Source of the DNA: an uncultured Chryseobacterium sp.
GTDB taxonomy: Bacteria; Bacteroidota; Bacteroidia; Flavobacteriales; Weeksellaceae
Assembly (NCBI GenBank): GCA_913777465.1
Contig: CAJYRQ010000067.1
Span: 1 to 59,363 of the forward strand
Reading direction: 5' to 3'
DNA length: 59,363 nucleotides
The notes under the pieces were generated by a model. That model had not been told where the DNA came from. It saw nothing but the letters and a program-made list of their open reading frames with translations, and ran no database searches. Positions 40,411 to 49,766 of this stretch are shown one piece after another; within the stretch, counting starts at the first letter, position 1, and the number at the start of each line of letters is the position of its first letter. The position numbers and the translations under genes were made by a program.

Positions 40411-41409
40411 ATGAGCGAAGAGGTTAAAAAATTTAAAATAACGATAGACGGACAGACGACCGAAGTGATGCCCGGAACTTCTATTTTGGAAGCAGCCCGA
40501 CAGATCGGCGGAAAATCGGTTCCTCCGGCCATGTGCTACTACAGCAAACTGGAAACCAGCGGAGGAAGATGCAGAACCTGCCTGGTGGAAGTTTCCAAAG
40601 GATCCGAAGCAGATCCGCGTCCTATGCCGAAATTGGTCGCCAGCTGCAGAACCAATGTGATGGACGGGATGGAAGTAAAAAACCTTACTTCTGAAAAAGC
40701 ACAGGAAGGCCGTAAAGCCGTAACCGAGTTTTTACTCTTGAACCACCCGTTAGACTGCCCGATCTGTGACCAGGCAGGAGAATGCCACCTTCAGGATCTT
40801 GGCTATGAGCATGGCGTGGAAAACACCAGAACGGAATTCGAAAGAAATACCTACGATGCGGATGATTTAGGTCCTCACATCAAACTGAATATGAACCGTT
40901 GCATCCTTTGCGCAAGATGCGTACTGGCTGCCAATCAGCTGACCGGCGAAAGAGAGCACGGGATCCTTTTCAGAGGAGATCACGCTGAAATTTCGACCTA
41001 TCTGAATAAAGCCTTAGACAATGACTTCATCGGAAACGTAATCGACGTTTGCCCGGTAGGTGCATTAACCGACAGAACGGCCCGTTTTGCCAGCAGGGTT
41101 TGGTTTACCAAGCCGATGAACGCTTCATGCAACTGCGGGAAATGTTCCGGAAAAGCGGTAGTGTGGATGAAAGGGGACGAAATCGTAAGGGTAACGGCCA
41201 GAAAAGACCAGTGGGGCGAAGTGGAAGAATTCATCTGCGACACCTGCCGTTTTGAAAGAAAGAACCTGAGTGACTGGAATATCGAAGGCCCAAGACATAT
41301 CGACCGGCATTCGGTAATTTCCCTGAACCATTACGAAAAGCCTAAAGACGAATTAAGAGTCCTGGACAATCCGATGGCGAAAGAAATCAGCGAAAAAGAC
41401 GAAAAATAA
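40411..41409 (+). CDS. nuoG: NADH-quinone oxidoreductase subunit G, short form
   Basis: 332 residues against 700 to 900 in proteobacteria. Present: 2Fe-2S ferredoxin domain (MCYYSKLETSGGRCRTCLVE), the His/Cys cluster site HPLDCPICDQAGECHLQDLG, a CILCARCVLAANQ cluster site, and the 4Fe-4S segment CNCGKCSG with CDTCRFE. Absent: the large molybdopterin-like domain. This short form is usual in flavobacteria. Electron wire between NuoF and NuoI. Confidence 0.93.
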   Translation: MSEEVKKFKITIDGQTTEVMPGTSILEAARQIGGKSVPPAMCYYSKLETSGGRCRTCLVEVSKGSEADPRPMPKLVASCRTNVMDGMEVKNLTSEKAQEGRKAVTEFLLLNHPLDCPICDQAGECHLQDLGYEHGVENTRTEFERNTYDADDLGPHIKLNMNRCILCARCVLAANQLTGEREHGILFRGDHAEISTYLNKALDNDFIGNVIDVCPVGALTDRTARFASRVWFTKPMNASCNCGKCSGKAVVWMKGDEIVRVTARKDQWGEVEEFICDTCRFERKNLSDWNIEGPRHIDRHSVISLNHYEKPKDELRVLDNPMAKEISEKDEK

Positions 41410-41410
41410 A

Positions 41411-41490
41411 ATTTGAAAATTTATTAATTTGAAAATTTGAAACGGGGAAATAATCTCAAACTTCAAATTTCAAATTTCAAACTACAATAA
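41411..41490. repeat. Hairpin-forming heptamer array before nuoH
   Basis: TCAAACT, TCAAATT, TCAAATT, TCAAACT, ACAATAA in 7-bp phase (41456 to 41490), facing ATTTGAA units at 41411, 41427 and 41435. The two halves are complementary. A 24-bp part (41453 to 41476) is repeated exactly before nuoI. Confidence 0.8.
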
Positions 41491-41491
41491 A

Positions 41492-42556
41492 ATGGATTTA
41501 ATTACATTTAAACTTATACTTGTATTAGCCCTTTTCCTGCTTTCGCTGACGATTGCAGCCTACTCTACCTGGGCGGAACGGAAAGTGGCCTCGATCATGC
41601 AGGACAGGATCGGTCCCAACAGAGCAGGACCTTTCGGATTACTGCAGCCTCTTGCGGATGGTGGAAAGTTTTTCTTTAAGGAAGACTTTACCCCTGCCAA
41701 TGCGGAAAAATTCCTTTTCGTATTGGGCCCTGCTTTGGTGATGTTTATTTCACTGATTACCGGAGCGGTTATTCCTTGGGGTAAAAGTTTAAATATTGCC
41801 GGTACCTCTTACGATCTTCAGGTAGCCAACATCGACGTGGGGGTGCTTTTCATTATCGGAATGGCTTCCATCGGGGTTTACGGAATTATGATCGGGGGCT
41901 GGGCTTCCAACAACAAATATTCTTTATTAGGAGCCATCCGTGCTTCTTCACAGATGATTTCTTACGAATTGGCAATGGGACTGGCTTTGCTGTCCATTAT
42001 CATGATGACGGGAAGTCTTGATCTTAAAGAAATCACAGCCAGCCAGACCAATGGAAAATTATGGGGCATCATTCCATGGGTTTCCGGGCTGAACTGGAAT
42101 ATTTTCTACCAGCCGATTGCCTTCCTGGTTTTCTTTGTCGCCGCTTTGGCAGAAACCAACCGGCACCCTTTCGATTTACCGGAGTGTGAATCCGAATTGG
42201 TAACCGGTTATTCTACCGAATATTCATCGATGAAACTGGGACTGTACATGTTCGGGGAATATGTGAACATGTTTATCTCCAACGCGTTTATGGTCGTTCT
42301 TTTCTTCGGAGGATACAACTATCCGGGAATTGAGTGGGTAACGCAGCACTGGGGAGAAAATACAGCAGGCATCCTGAGTATCGTAGCTTTCTTAATTAAG
42401 ACCATCATCGGAATCCTGATCTTCATGTGGATCCGCTGGACGCTGCCGAGATTCAGATATGACCAGTTAATGCATTTGGGATGGAAAACGCTGATCCCGA
42501 TGGCATTGGTAAATTTATTAATTACAGGAGCCGTAATCTTAGCTTTTGCAAACTAA
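41492..42556 (+). CDS. nuoH: NADH-quinone oxidoreductase subunit H
   Basis: 354 residues, about eight membrane helices. Conserved STWAERKVASIMQDRIGPNR then AGPFGLLQPLADGGK, and AETNRHPFDLPECESELVTG, the cytoplasmic loops that line the quinone channel. Confidence 0.97.
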   Translation: MDLITFKLILVLALFLLSLTIAAYSTWAERKVASIMQDRIGPNRAGPFGLLQPLADGGKFFFKEDFTPANAEKFLFVLGPALVMFISLITGAVIPWGKSLNIAGTSYDLQVANIDVGVLFIIGMASIGVYGIMIGGWASNNKYSLLGAIRASSQMISYELAMGLALLSIIMMTGSLDLKEITASQTNGKLWGIIPWVSGLNWNIFYQPIAFLVFFVAALAETNRHPFDLPECESELVTGYSTEYSSMKLGLYMFGEYVNMFISNAFMVVLFFGGYNYPGIEWVTQHWGENTAGILSIVAFLIKTIIGILIFMWIRWTLPRFRYDQLMHLGWKTLIPMALVNLLITGAVILAFAN

Positions 42557-42751
42557 TTTGAGATTCGATATTTGAAATGTGAGATCCACATTGTGATTTA
42601 ATTTAAATATCGAAACAAACAGAGTCTGACAGACTTATATTTTAAATGAACAATAATTAATAATTAAAGTTTGAGCAAAAAAATTTACCGCATTCTGTGA
42701 ATTAATTCAGAAGTATTTTTAAATCTCAAACTTCAAATTTCAAATTATATA
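42557..42751. repeat. Repeat-rich gap before nuoI
   Basis: 195 bp without a gene. TCAAACT, TCAAATT, TCAAATT at 42726 to 42746 repeat the nuoH leader; an inverse ATTTGAAATGTGAGAT lies at the other end near 42570. No clear promoter is seen. Confidence 0.65.
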
Positions 42752-43309
42752 ATGAAACTTACAAACAGATCAAAAGTTGTTTCCAATAAAGAAATGACCC
42801 TTGCTGAAAAAATCTACCTGCCTGCGATCTTTACAGGAATGGGGATTACCTTTAAGCATGCTGTAAGAACGGTGCTGAAAGGAGCTCCGGCAGTATATGC
42901 CTATCCGGAGGTGCAAAAGCCGAGAGCAGAAATCTGGAGAGGCCAGCACGTTTTGAAAAGAGACGAAGAAGGCCGTGAAAGATGTACCGCCTGCGGATTG
43001 TGTGCGGTGGCCTGCCCTGCGGAAGCCATCACCATGACGGCTGCTGAAAGAACAAAAGAGGAAAAGCATCTGTACAGAGAAGAAAAATACGCATCGGTAT
43101 ATGAAATCAATATGCTGCGATGCATCTTCTGCGGGATGTGCGAGGAAGCCTGCCCGAAATCGGCGATCTATCTTACCGACCGACTGGTAGATGTGGAAAC
43201 CAATAGAGGGTCTTTCATCTACGGAAAAGATAAGTTGGTAGAAAAAATAAATGAAAGGATTGACATCACTGAAAGACAATCCGAGAAACAAAAAAATGCG
43301 GTAAAATAA
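42752..43309 (+). CDS. nuoI: NADH-quinone oxidoreductase subunit I
   Basis: 185 residues. Two 4Fe-4S ferredoxin motifs: CTACGLCAVACPAEAIT and CIFCGMCEEACPKSAIY, binding N6a and N6b. The ATG start follows the repeat. Its stop overlaps the nuoJ start by 1 bp. Confidence 0.97.
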   Translation: MKLTNRSKVVSNKEMTLAEKIYLPAIFTGMGITFKHAVRTVLKGAPAVYAYPEVQKPRAEIWRGQHVLKRDEEGRERCTACGLCAVACPAEAITMTAAERTKEEKHLYREEKYASVYEINMLRCIFCGMCEEACPKSAIYLTDRLVDVETNRGSFIYGKDKLVEKINERIDITERQSEKQKNAVK

Positions 43310-43806
43310 TGGATCAGTTTTTATTTTTCTTGGTGGCGTTTTTAGCAGTGGCGAGTGCGGTGTACTTCGTATTTGCCAAAAATCCTTTATATGCTATTCT
43401 GTCATTAATTGTTACGATGTTTTCAATTGCGGGCATGTACATTCTTCTGAATGCGCAGTTCCTTGCGATTATCCAGATCATTGTCTACGCCGGAGCGATC
43501 ATGGTATTGTTCCTTTATATCCTCATGATGCTTAACCTTAATAAGCAAGACGAAAGTAAGAAGAGCAATACTTTAAAATTTGTAGGAGTTTTTACGGCAG
43601 GTCTTCTTTTGATCGGTGTTTTAGGCGTGTTCAGAGGGGTACAGCAAAACCATGTGGTGGTTGAAAATGCAGACCGCGGCATCGGGCTTACCAAAAATCT
43701 GGGCAGACTTTTGTTTAATGAATATGTTTTACCGTTTGAGCTTGCATCCATCCTTATTTTGGCAGGTATCGTAGGTGCGGTATTAATCGGTAAAAAAGAT
43801 TTATAA
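43309..43806 (+). CDS. nuoJ: NADH-quinone oxidoreductase subunit J
   Basis: 165 residues, five membrane segments. Typical YAILSLIVTMFSIAGMYILL and IIQIIVYAGAIMVLFLYILM. Membrane-arm subunit. Confidence 0.95.
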   Translation: MDQFLFFLVAFLAVASAVYFVFAKNPLYAILSLIVTMFSIAGMYILLNAQFLAIIQIIVYAGAIMVLFLYILMMLNLNKQDESKKSNTLKFVGVFTAGLLLIGVLGVFRGVQQNHVVVENADRGIGLTKNLGRLLFNEYVLPFELASILILAGIVGAVLIGKKDL

Positions 43807-43810
43807 AATT

Positions 43811-44140
43811 ATGGGAGAAGTAAATACATTTATACAAAGCATCCCTCTGAATTACTTCATCATCCTTTCGTCAGTATTATTCTGTCTGGGCGTGTTGGGC
43901 GTATTGTTGAGAAAAAATGCCATTGTAATTTTGGGTTGTGTAGAGCTTATGCTGAATTCGGTAAACCTTTTACTTGCTGCTTTTTCAGCATATAAAGGAA
44001 ACGGCGACGGACAACTTCTGGTTTTCTTCATTATGGTGGTGGCTGCTGCGGAAGTAGCGGTAGGTCTGGCAATTATTGCTATGCTCTATAGAAATACCCG
44101 TTCTGTTGATGTAAGTATATTTAATAAATTAAGAGGATAA
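43811..44140 (+). CDS. nuoK: NADH-quinone oxidoreductase subunit K
   Basis: 109 residues, three membrane segments. Conserved Glu in ILGCVELMLNSVNLLL and a second in VVAAAEVAVGLAIIAMLYRN, both needed for proton transfer. Confidence 0.96.
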   Translation: MGEVNTFIQSIPLNYFIILSSVLFCLGVLGVLLRKNAIVILGCVELMLNSVNLLLAAFSAYKGNGDGQLLVFFIMVVAAAEVAVGLAIIAMLYRNTRSVDVSIFNKLRG

Positions 44141-44142
44141 GA

Positions 44143-46056
44143 ATGGAAAATTTAGTGTATGCAATCATACTTTTACCCCTTTTAGGTTTTCTTATTAACG
44201 GTTTATTCGGGAAAAACCTTCCGAAAATCGTAGTAGGCGGCCTGGCGACGGCAATGGTTTTTGCTTCTTTCTGCATTGCAGTAAGCATTTTCCTGGGTTT
44301 CAATTCCGAAAGCCAGCCGGTTATCGTAAAAGCTTTTGAATGGTTCAGGGTAAACGGGGTTCAGATCAATTTCGGGTTTCAGATCGATCAGCTGTCTCTG
44401 ATGATGGTGATGATCATTACGGGAATCGGTTCCTTAATCCACCTCTACTCTATCGGGTACATGAGCCACGACAAAGGCTTCTATAAGTTTTTCACTTACC
44501 TTAACCTGTTTATCTTCTCCATGCTCTTATTGGTGATGGGAAGCAACTATCTGATCCTTTTTATCGGATGGGAAGGCGTAGGACTGTGCTCTTACCTGTT
44601 GATCGGGTTCTGGTATACCAACGAAGAATATGGTAAAGCGGCAAGAAAAGCCTTCATCATGAACAGAATCGGTGACCTTGCGTTACTGATCGGGATTTTC
44701 ATGCTGGCTTCTCAGACCAACGCTGTAGATTACCTTACCATAAAAGAAAATGCCGGGAAATTTGAACTGGACGGAAGCGTAATCATCTTTATTACGGCCA
44801 GCTTATTTATCGGGGCTACCGGTAAATCGGCCCAGGTTCCTTTATATACATGGCTTCCGGATGCGATGGCCGGTCCTACGCCTGTTTCTGCGTTAATCCA
44901 CGCGGCGACGATGGTAACGGCGGGGATTTACCTGGTGGTTCGTTCAAACTTCTTATTTACTCTTGCACCGAGCGTTCAGGATATTATTTTATTCATCGGG
45001 TTTACGACGGCTGCACTGGCAGGATTCTACGCCCTGCGTCAGAATGACATCAAAAAAGTACTGGCTTACTCTACCGTTTCCCAGCTTGGATTCATGTTCA
45101 TTGCATTGGGATTGGGTGCTTATACCACGGCCATGTTCCATGTTATGACGCACGCTTTCTTCAAAGCATTATTGTTCCTGGGAGCAGGTTCTGTAATCCA
45201 CGCGATGAGCAACGAGCAGGATATGCGTTTCATGGGAGGACTGAAAAAATACATTCCGGTAACCCATGCTACTTTCCTGATCGGAACCCTGGCGATCTCC
45301 GGATTTCCTTTGCTGTCGGGGATGATCTCAAAAGACGAAATTCTTGTAGCTGCTTTTTCTAAAAACCCGATGTATTGGATCATGCTATTCATCTTGGCAG
45401 CAGTTACGGCAACTTATATGTTCAGACTGTATTACCTGACGTTCCACGGAACATTCAGAGGTACGGAAGAACAGAAGCACCACCTTCATGAAAGCCCGTC
45501 GAATATGACGCTGCCGTTGATCGTGCTGGCCATCCTTTCCGTAGTCGGCGGTTTCATCAACCTTCCGCATTTTATCGGACACGGCCACTACGCCAAATTA
45601 ATGGAATGGCTGAAGCCGGTGCTTACCGAGGAAAGCTACAACCAAATGGAAGCTACTCTTTCAGGAGTTCCTTTCGGGACGGAAATGATCCTTTTGGGAG
45701 CAACGGTTCTGATGTTCTTCACGGTTTGGTTCCTGGTAAAAAACACTTACGTTAACAAGAAAAAGCAGGCCCTGCCGGAGGAAATGTACACCGGATGGGA
45801 GAAGCTTTCTGCGAAGAAATTATATGTTGACGAACTTTACAATGCAATTGTTGTAAAAACGGTTGAAGGATTGGGACGCGGAGGAAGAATGTTTGATAAA
45901 GGGATTCTGGACCGTTTTGTAGACTTCGTGGGCGATGGTGCTGAAGACAGCGGAAAAGCCATGAAGCGTATCCAGAACGGAAATGTAGAGAACTATATTC
46001 TTATCATGTCTTTGGCTGTAGGAATTATATTAATTGTTAACTTTTTATTACAATAA
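44143..46056 (+). CDS. nuoL: NADH-quinone oxidoreductase subunit L
   Basis: 637 residues, antiporter-like subunit with about 15 or 16 helices. IGWEGVGLCSYLLIGFWY, GKSAQVPLYTWLPDAMAGPT and PVSALIHAATMVTAGIYLVV are diagnostic. The long amphipathic helix HL lies in the C-terminal third. Distal proton channel. Confidence 0.97.
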   Translation: MENLVYAIILLPLLGFLINGLFGKNLPKIVVGGLATAMVFASFCIAVSIFLGFNSESQPVIVKAFEWFRVNGVQINFGFQIDQLSLMMVMIITGIGSLIHLYSIGYMSHDKGFYKFFTYLNLFIFSMLLLVMGSNYLILFIGWEGVGLCSYLLIGFWYTNEEYGKAARKAFIMNRIGDLALLIGIFMLASQTNAVDYLTIKENAGKFELDGSVIIFITASLFIGATGKSAQVPLYTWLPDAMAGPTPVSALIHAATMVTAGIYLVVRSNFLFTLAPSVQDIILFIGFTTAALAGFYALRQNDIKKVLAYSTVSQLGFMFIALGLGAYTTAMFHVMTHAFFKALLFLGAGSVIHAMSNEQDMRFMGGLKKYIPVTHATFLIGTLAISGFPLLSGMISKDEILVAAFSKNPMYWIMLFILAAVTATYMFRLYYLTFHGTFRGTEEQKHHLHESPSNMTLPLIVLAILSVVGGFINLPHFIGHGHYAKLMEWLKPVLTEESYNQMEATLSGVPFGTEMILLGATVLMFFTVWFLVKNTYVNKKKQALPEEMYTGWEKLSAKKLYVDELYNAIVVKTVEGLGRGGRMFDKGILDRFVDFVGDGAEDSGKAMKRIQNGNVENYILIMSLAVGIILIVNFLLQ

Positions 46057-46058
46057 TA

Positions 46059-47552
46059 ATGTCGGGTTTGTTATTAACATTATTGCTATTACCTCTTGTA
46101 GGTTCGGGATTAGTTTTTGCCTGGAAAAACAATTCCAGCAAATATTTGGCACTAGGAATTGCGTTGGTACAGATGCTCATTACCTTCTACATTGCAGCGG
46201 ATTTTGATTTTAATCCGACGGTAGACAGCGTACTGCAGCACGAAATCAACTATCCATGGTCACAATTCATGAAGAGCTCTCTTCACTTCGGGATCGATGG
46301 GATGAGTCTGCTTCTTTTATTGTTGACGAATATTTTAACGCCGGTTATTATTTTATCTTCATTTAATGAAAATGTAAGCTACAGAAATACCTTCTATGGT
46401 TTGATTTTGATGATGCAGTTTGGTCTAATCGGGGTATTCACTTCGCTGGACGGATTGCTGTTCTACATTTTCTGGGAAGTTACCTTGATTCCGATCTGGT
46501 TTATTGCCGGACTTTGGGGTCAGGAAAATAAGAGATTTGAATTCACTACGAAATTTTTCGTTTATACCTTTGTAGGATCACTGTTCATGCTGGCCGGATT
46601 GATTTACGTTTATAATCATTCAGCATCTTTTGCCCTGACTGATCTTTACAATGCCCAGCTGAACGAAACCCAGCAGACCGTAGTTTTCTGGTTTATCTTC
46701 TTTGCTTTTGCCGTAAAATTACCGGTATTCCCGTTTCATACATGGCAGCCGGATACCTATACCTATTCACCGACTCAGGGATCGATGCTTTTATCCGGGA
46801 TCATGCTGAAGATGGCGATCTATGGGGTAATGCGTTACCTGTTGCCGATCACACCGCTTCCGATTGCGGGGATTTCCGGACAGATCGTAATTATCCTGGC
46901 GATTGTAGGAATTGTTCACGGGGCTCTGATTGCGATTATCCAGACCGATATGAAGAAGATCATTGCTTATTCATCCTTCTCTCACGTAGGACTGATGGTG
47001 GCGGGTATTTTTGCCTCTGCTGTAATTTCCCTGAGAGGAACGTTCAACATCGAAGGAGCCGAAGGAGCTTTGGTACAGACTTTTGCCCACGGTATCAACG
47101 TGGTGGGTCTGTTCTACTGCTGTGATATTTTATATAAGAGATTTAAATCCAGAGACATCAGACAGATGGGCGGCCTTGCAAAAGTAGCACCGAAGTTTGC
47201 CGTGTTGTTCCTGATCATCATCCTGGGTTCGATGGGTGTTCCATTGACCAACGGATTTATCGGAGAATTTATCTTGTTGAAATCTGTGTATGATTTTAAC
47301 GGGTTGGCAGCAGTAATCGCCGGTCTTACGGTAATCCTTGCCGCAGTCTATCTGTTGAGATTCTATGGAAAGGCGATGTTCGGGCAGGGTGATGAAGCCG
47401 TGTTGAGTACAGCAAAAGACCTTTCGGCAGTAGAATTCTCGGTATTGGCCAGTTTAGCGGTTTTTGTGATCGTATTCGGTATTTTCCCGCAGCCGATCAT
47501 CGAGATGGTGAATAGTTCGTTGAAGTTTATCTACCAATCAATGGTAAGCTAA
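46059..47552 (+). CDS. nuoM: NADH-quinone oxidoreductase subunit M
   Basis: 497 residues, antiporter-like. FGIDGMSLLLLLLTNILTPV, FWEVTLIPIWFIAGLWG, VKLPVFPFHTWQPDTYTYSP with the conserved Lys and Glu for proton transfer. Confidence 0.97.
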   Translation: MSGLLLTLLLLPLVGSGLVFAWKNNSSKYLALGIALVQMLITFYIAADFDFNPTVDSVLQHEINYPWSQFMKSSLHFGIDGMSLLLLLLTNILTPVIILSSFNENVSYRNTFYGLILMMQFGLIGVFTSLDGLLFYIFWEVTLIPIWFIAGLWGQENKRFEFTTKFFVYTFVGSLFMLAGLIYVYNHSASFALTDLYNAQLNETQQTVVFWFIFFAFAVKLPVFPFHTWQPDTYTYSPTQGSMLLSGIMLKMAIYGVMRYLLPITPLPIAGISGQIVIILAIVGIVHGALIAIIQTDMKKIIAYSSFSHVGLMVAGIFASAVISLRGTFNIEGAEGALVQTFAHGINVVGLFYCCDILYKRFKSRDIRQMGGLAKVAPKFAVLFLIIILGSMGVPLTNGFIGEFILLKSVYDFNGLAAVIAGLTVILAAVYLLRFYGKAMFGQGDEAVLSTAKDLSAVEFSVLASLAVFVIVFGIFPQPIIEMVNSSLKFIYQSMVS

Positions 47553-47568
47553 TTTGATATTTTAAGAA

Positions 47569-48954
47569 ATGAGTGTTTTAATTATTGTTTTCCTAACGGC
47601 AGTTGTTGCGTTATTTTCAGGAGTTTTTGAACAAGGGAAATTCGCAAGATACATTGGGATTTTGGGATTAATCATCGCATTATGGGTAAGTTTCATGCCG
47701 GAACTTTCGTTCTTCGGACAGTACAGGCACATGTACGACTATACCGAAAATACGGCGCTGTTCACTAAAATATCAATCGTAACGACTTTATTGTTGTTCT
47801 TTTTAGGAGGTTTTGCATTCAGCAACCACAGAAGCCACCAATCGGAACTGTACGCTTTGATGCTTTTTGCCCTTTGTGGCGGGATTATCCTTTTCGGATA
47901 CCAGAATATGGTAACTTTATTCCTGGGAATCGAGATTCTGTCTATTCCATTATATGTAATGGCAGGGGCTAACAAAACGGATCTGAGATCGAATGAAGCT
48001 TCAATCAAGTATTTCCTGATGGGTGCATTCGCGACAGGTTTCCTGTTGTTCGGGATCGCCTTTATCTACGGAAGTGTCGGAAGTTTTGATTTATATAAAA
48101 TCCAGGATTTCGGAGTTTCCAATCCTAAAGACGTGATGTTTATTCTTGGGGTATTGCTTATCCTTTGTGCCCTGGCATTTAAAGTGGCCCTGGCGCCTTT
48201 CCACATGTGGAGCCCGGATGTTTATTACGGAGCCCCTTCACTGATCACCGCTTTTATGGCGAGTGTCGTGAAAATCTCAGGATTCTTTGCCCTGTTCAGA
48301 TTAATGACCATCGGATTCGGCGGCGTTACTGCAGAATGGATCAACGTATTCGGAGTATTCCTGATCATCACCTTATTGTTGGCGAACGTGATGGGTCTTG
48401 CCCAGACCAACGCCAAAAGAATGCTGGCCTACTCTTCCGTTTCCCACGCAGGATACATCGGATTGGTATTCTTTGGGATGACCAGCCTTTCTACCTATAA
48501 CCTGGCATTCTATTTATTTGCTTATGCTTTATCAACCGTGGGGGTTTTCATGGCCCTGATCTATGTTGAGAAGCTGAAAAGGGAAACCTCTTTCGGAGCG
48601 TTTAAAGGATTGGCAAAAACAGAACCTTTACTGGCAACCGCTGCGGCAATCTCCATGCTTTCCATGGCCGGGATTCCGTTAACTGCCGGTTTCATGGGGA
48701 AATTTGCCTTATTCTCCCAGGCGATGAACTCGAAGCACGGGGTATTCCTGGTTTTGGTAGCCGTTCTAGGATCTGCAGTTTCCATCGCTTACTACCTGAG
48801 ATTAATTATTTCGATGTTCTTCTTTAAAGAAAGTTCATTTAAATCTTCAGAAAAAGTAACACTTACGTACAACATCGTAGCTGTATTTGTAATCGCTTCG
48901 ATTATTGTTCTGGGTGTCTTCCCGGACCTGTTTGCAAGACAGTTTGGATTATAA
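47569..48954 (+). CDS. nuoN: NADH-quinone oxidoreductase subunit N
   Basis: 461 residues, antiporter-like. LFLGIEILSIPLYVMAGANK, FKVALAPFHMWSPDVYYGAP and KRMLAYSSVSHAGYIGL are diagnostic. Last gene of the nuo operon; terminator 48 bp downstream. Confidence 0.97.
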   Translation: MSVLIIVFLTAVVALFSGVFEQGKFARYIGILGLIIALWVSFMPELSFFGQYRHMYDYTENTALFTKISIVTTLLLFFLGGFAFSNHRSHQSELYALMLFALCGGIILFGYQNMVTLFLGIEILSIPLYVMAGANKTDLRSNEASIKYFLMGAFATGFLLFGIAFIYGSVGSFDLYKIQDFGVSNPKDVMFILGVLLILCALAFKVALAPFHMWSPDVYYGAPSLITAFMASVVKISGFFALFRLMTIGFGGVTAEWINVFGVFLIITLLLANVMGLAQTNAKRMLAYSSVSHAGYIGLVFFGMTSLSTYNLAFYLFAYALSTVGVFMALIYVEKLKRETSFGAFKGLAKTEPLLATAAAISMLSMAGIPLTAGFMGKFALFSQAMNSKHGVFLVLVAVLGSAVSIAYYLRLIISMFFFKESSFKSSEKVTLTYNIVAVFVIASIIVLGVFPDLFARQFGL

Positions 48955-48960
48955 AATATA

Positions 48961-49000
<40 letters not shown>

Positions 49001-49001
49001 T

Positions 49002-49033
49002 AAAAAAGCACAGCGATCAGGCTGTGCTTTTTT
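49002..49033 (+). terminator. Terminator of the nuo operon
   Basis: AAAAAAGCACAG-CGATCAGG-CTGTGCTTTTTT: strong stem with A run before and T run after, so it can work in both directions. Confidence 0.9.
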
Positions 49034-49253
49034 ATGTGAATATCGGAGGAAACTTACTCAATATCCTGATCAGGATTGGGAAATATGCAAAATTATAATT
49101 CGGACCAAAACGCTTTTTCTTTTGCGGTCTACCACTGTTTCGTGGAATATTTATTCTTTGCTCAAGGCCTGTATTAAGTAAAAGCAATTTATAAAATTCA
49201 GGTAAAATTCTTTTTAATCCCTCCGGAATAAAATGTGCCAGGCAGAAACTCAT
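49032..49253 (-). pseudogene. Possible remnant ORF, unclear
   Basis: 73 codons, MSFCLAHFIPEGLKRILPEF then GRPQKKKRFGPN. The start loosely resembles the N-terminal region of ISAon1-type transposases (hllPEG...F), and the frame ends within the nuo terminator. Probably a decayed fragment or chance frame. Confidence 0.3.
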
Positions 49254-49766
49254 CTAAATACTGTTGTTGATCCGGGATATTCGCTGAGCTTTATTAAAAG
49301 AATGAAATGATAACACAGAATAACCATCGCAATTTTATATCGAAAAAATCACACTTATTTATGTGTCCACACCTCTAATTAATCTGACATTTTATAATAA
49401 AGCCAATCAATTGTTTCAAAATGAGACAATTGATATTTTATTACTTAAAACAGCAAAAAGTTTATATTTTAAATCTCATATGTCTTTTTTATAGTAAAAT
49501 TTCAATAAAAAATACCTCATTTGTTTAAATTATAAATAAAAATTTGTGCTTTGGCATTTAAATTGGTTAATTTGCATCAACTAATAATCTATGCTAAACA
49601 TAAAACTATGAGACTAATACATTTTATCGTTTACTGATAATTTTTCCAGGGAATACTTAATGCTGCTATAGAACAATATATTGTTCTGATAAGGAATTTC
49701 GCTCTATATGAAAATTAGAGTGCTGATACCTTTATGCCATAATCTTAAATATTAAAATAAATAATA

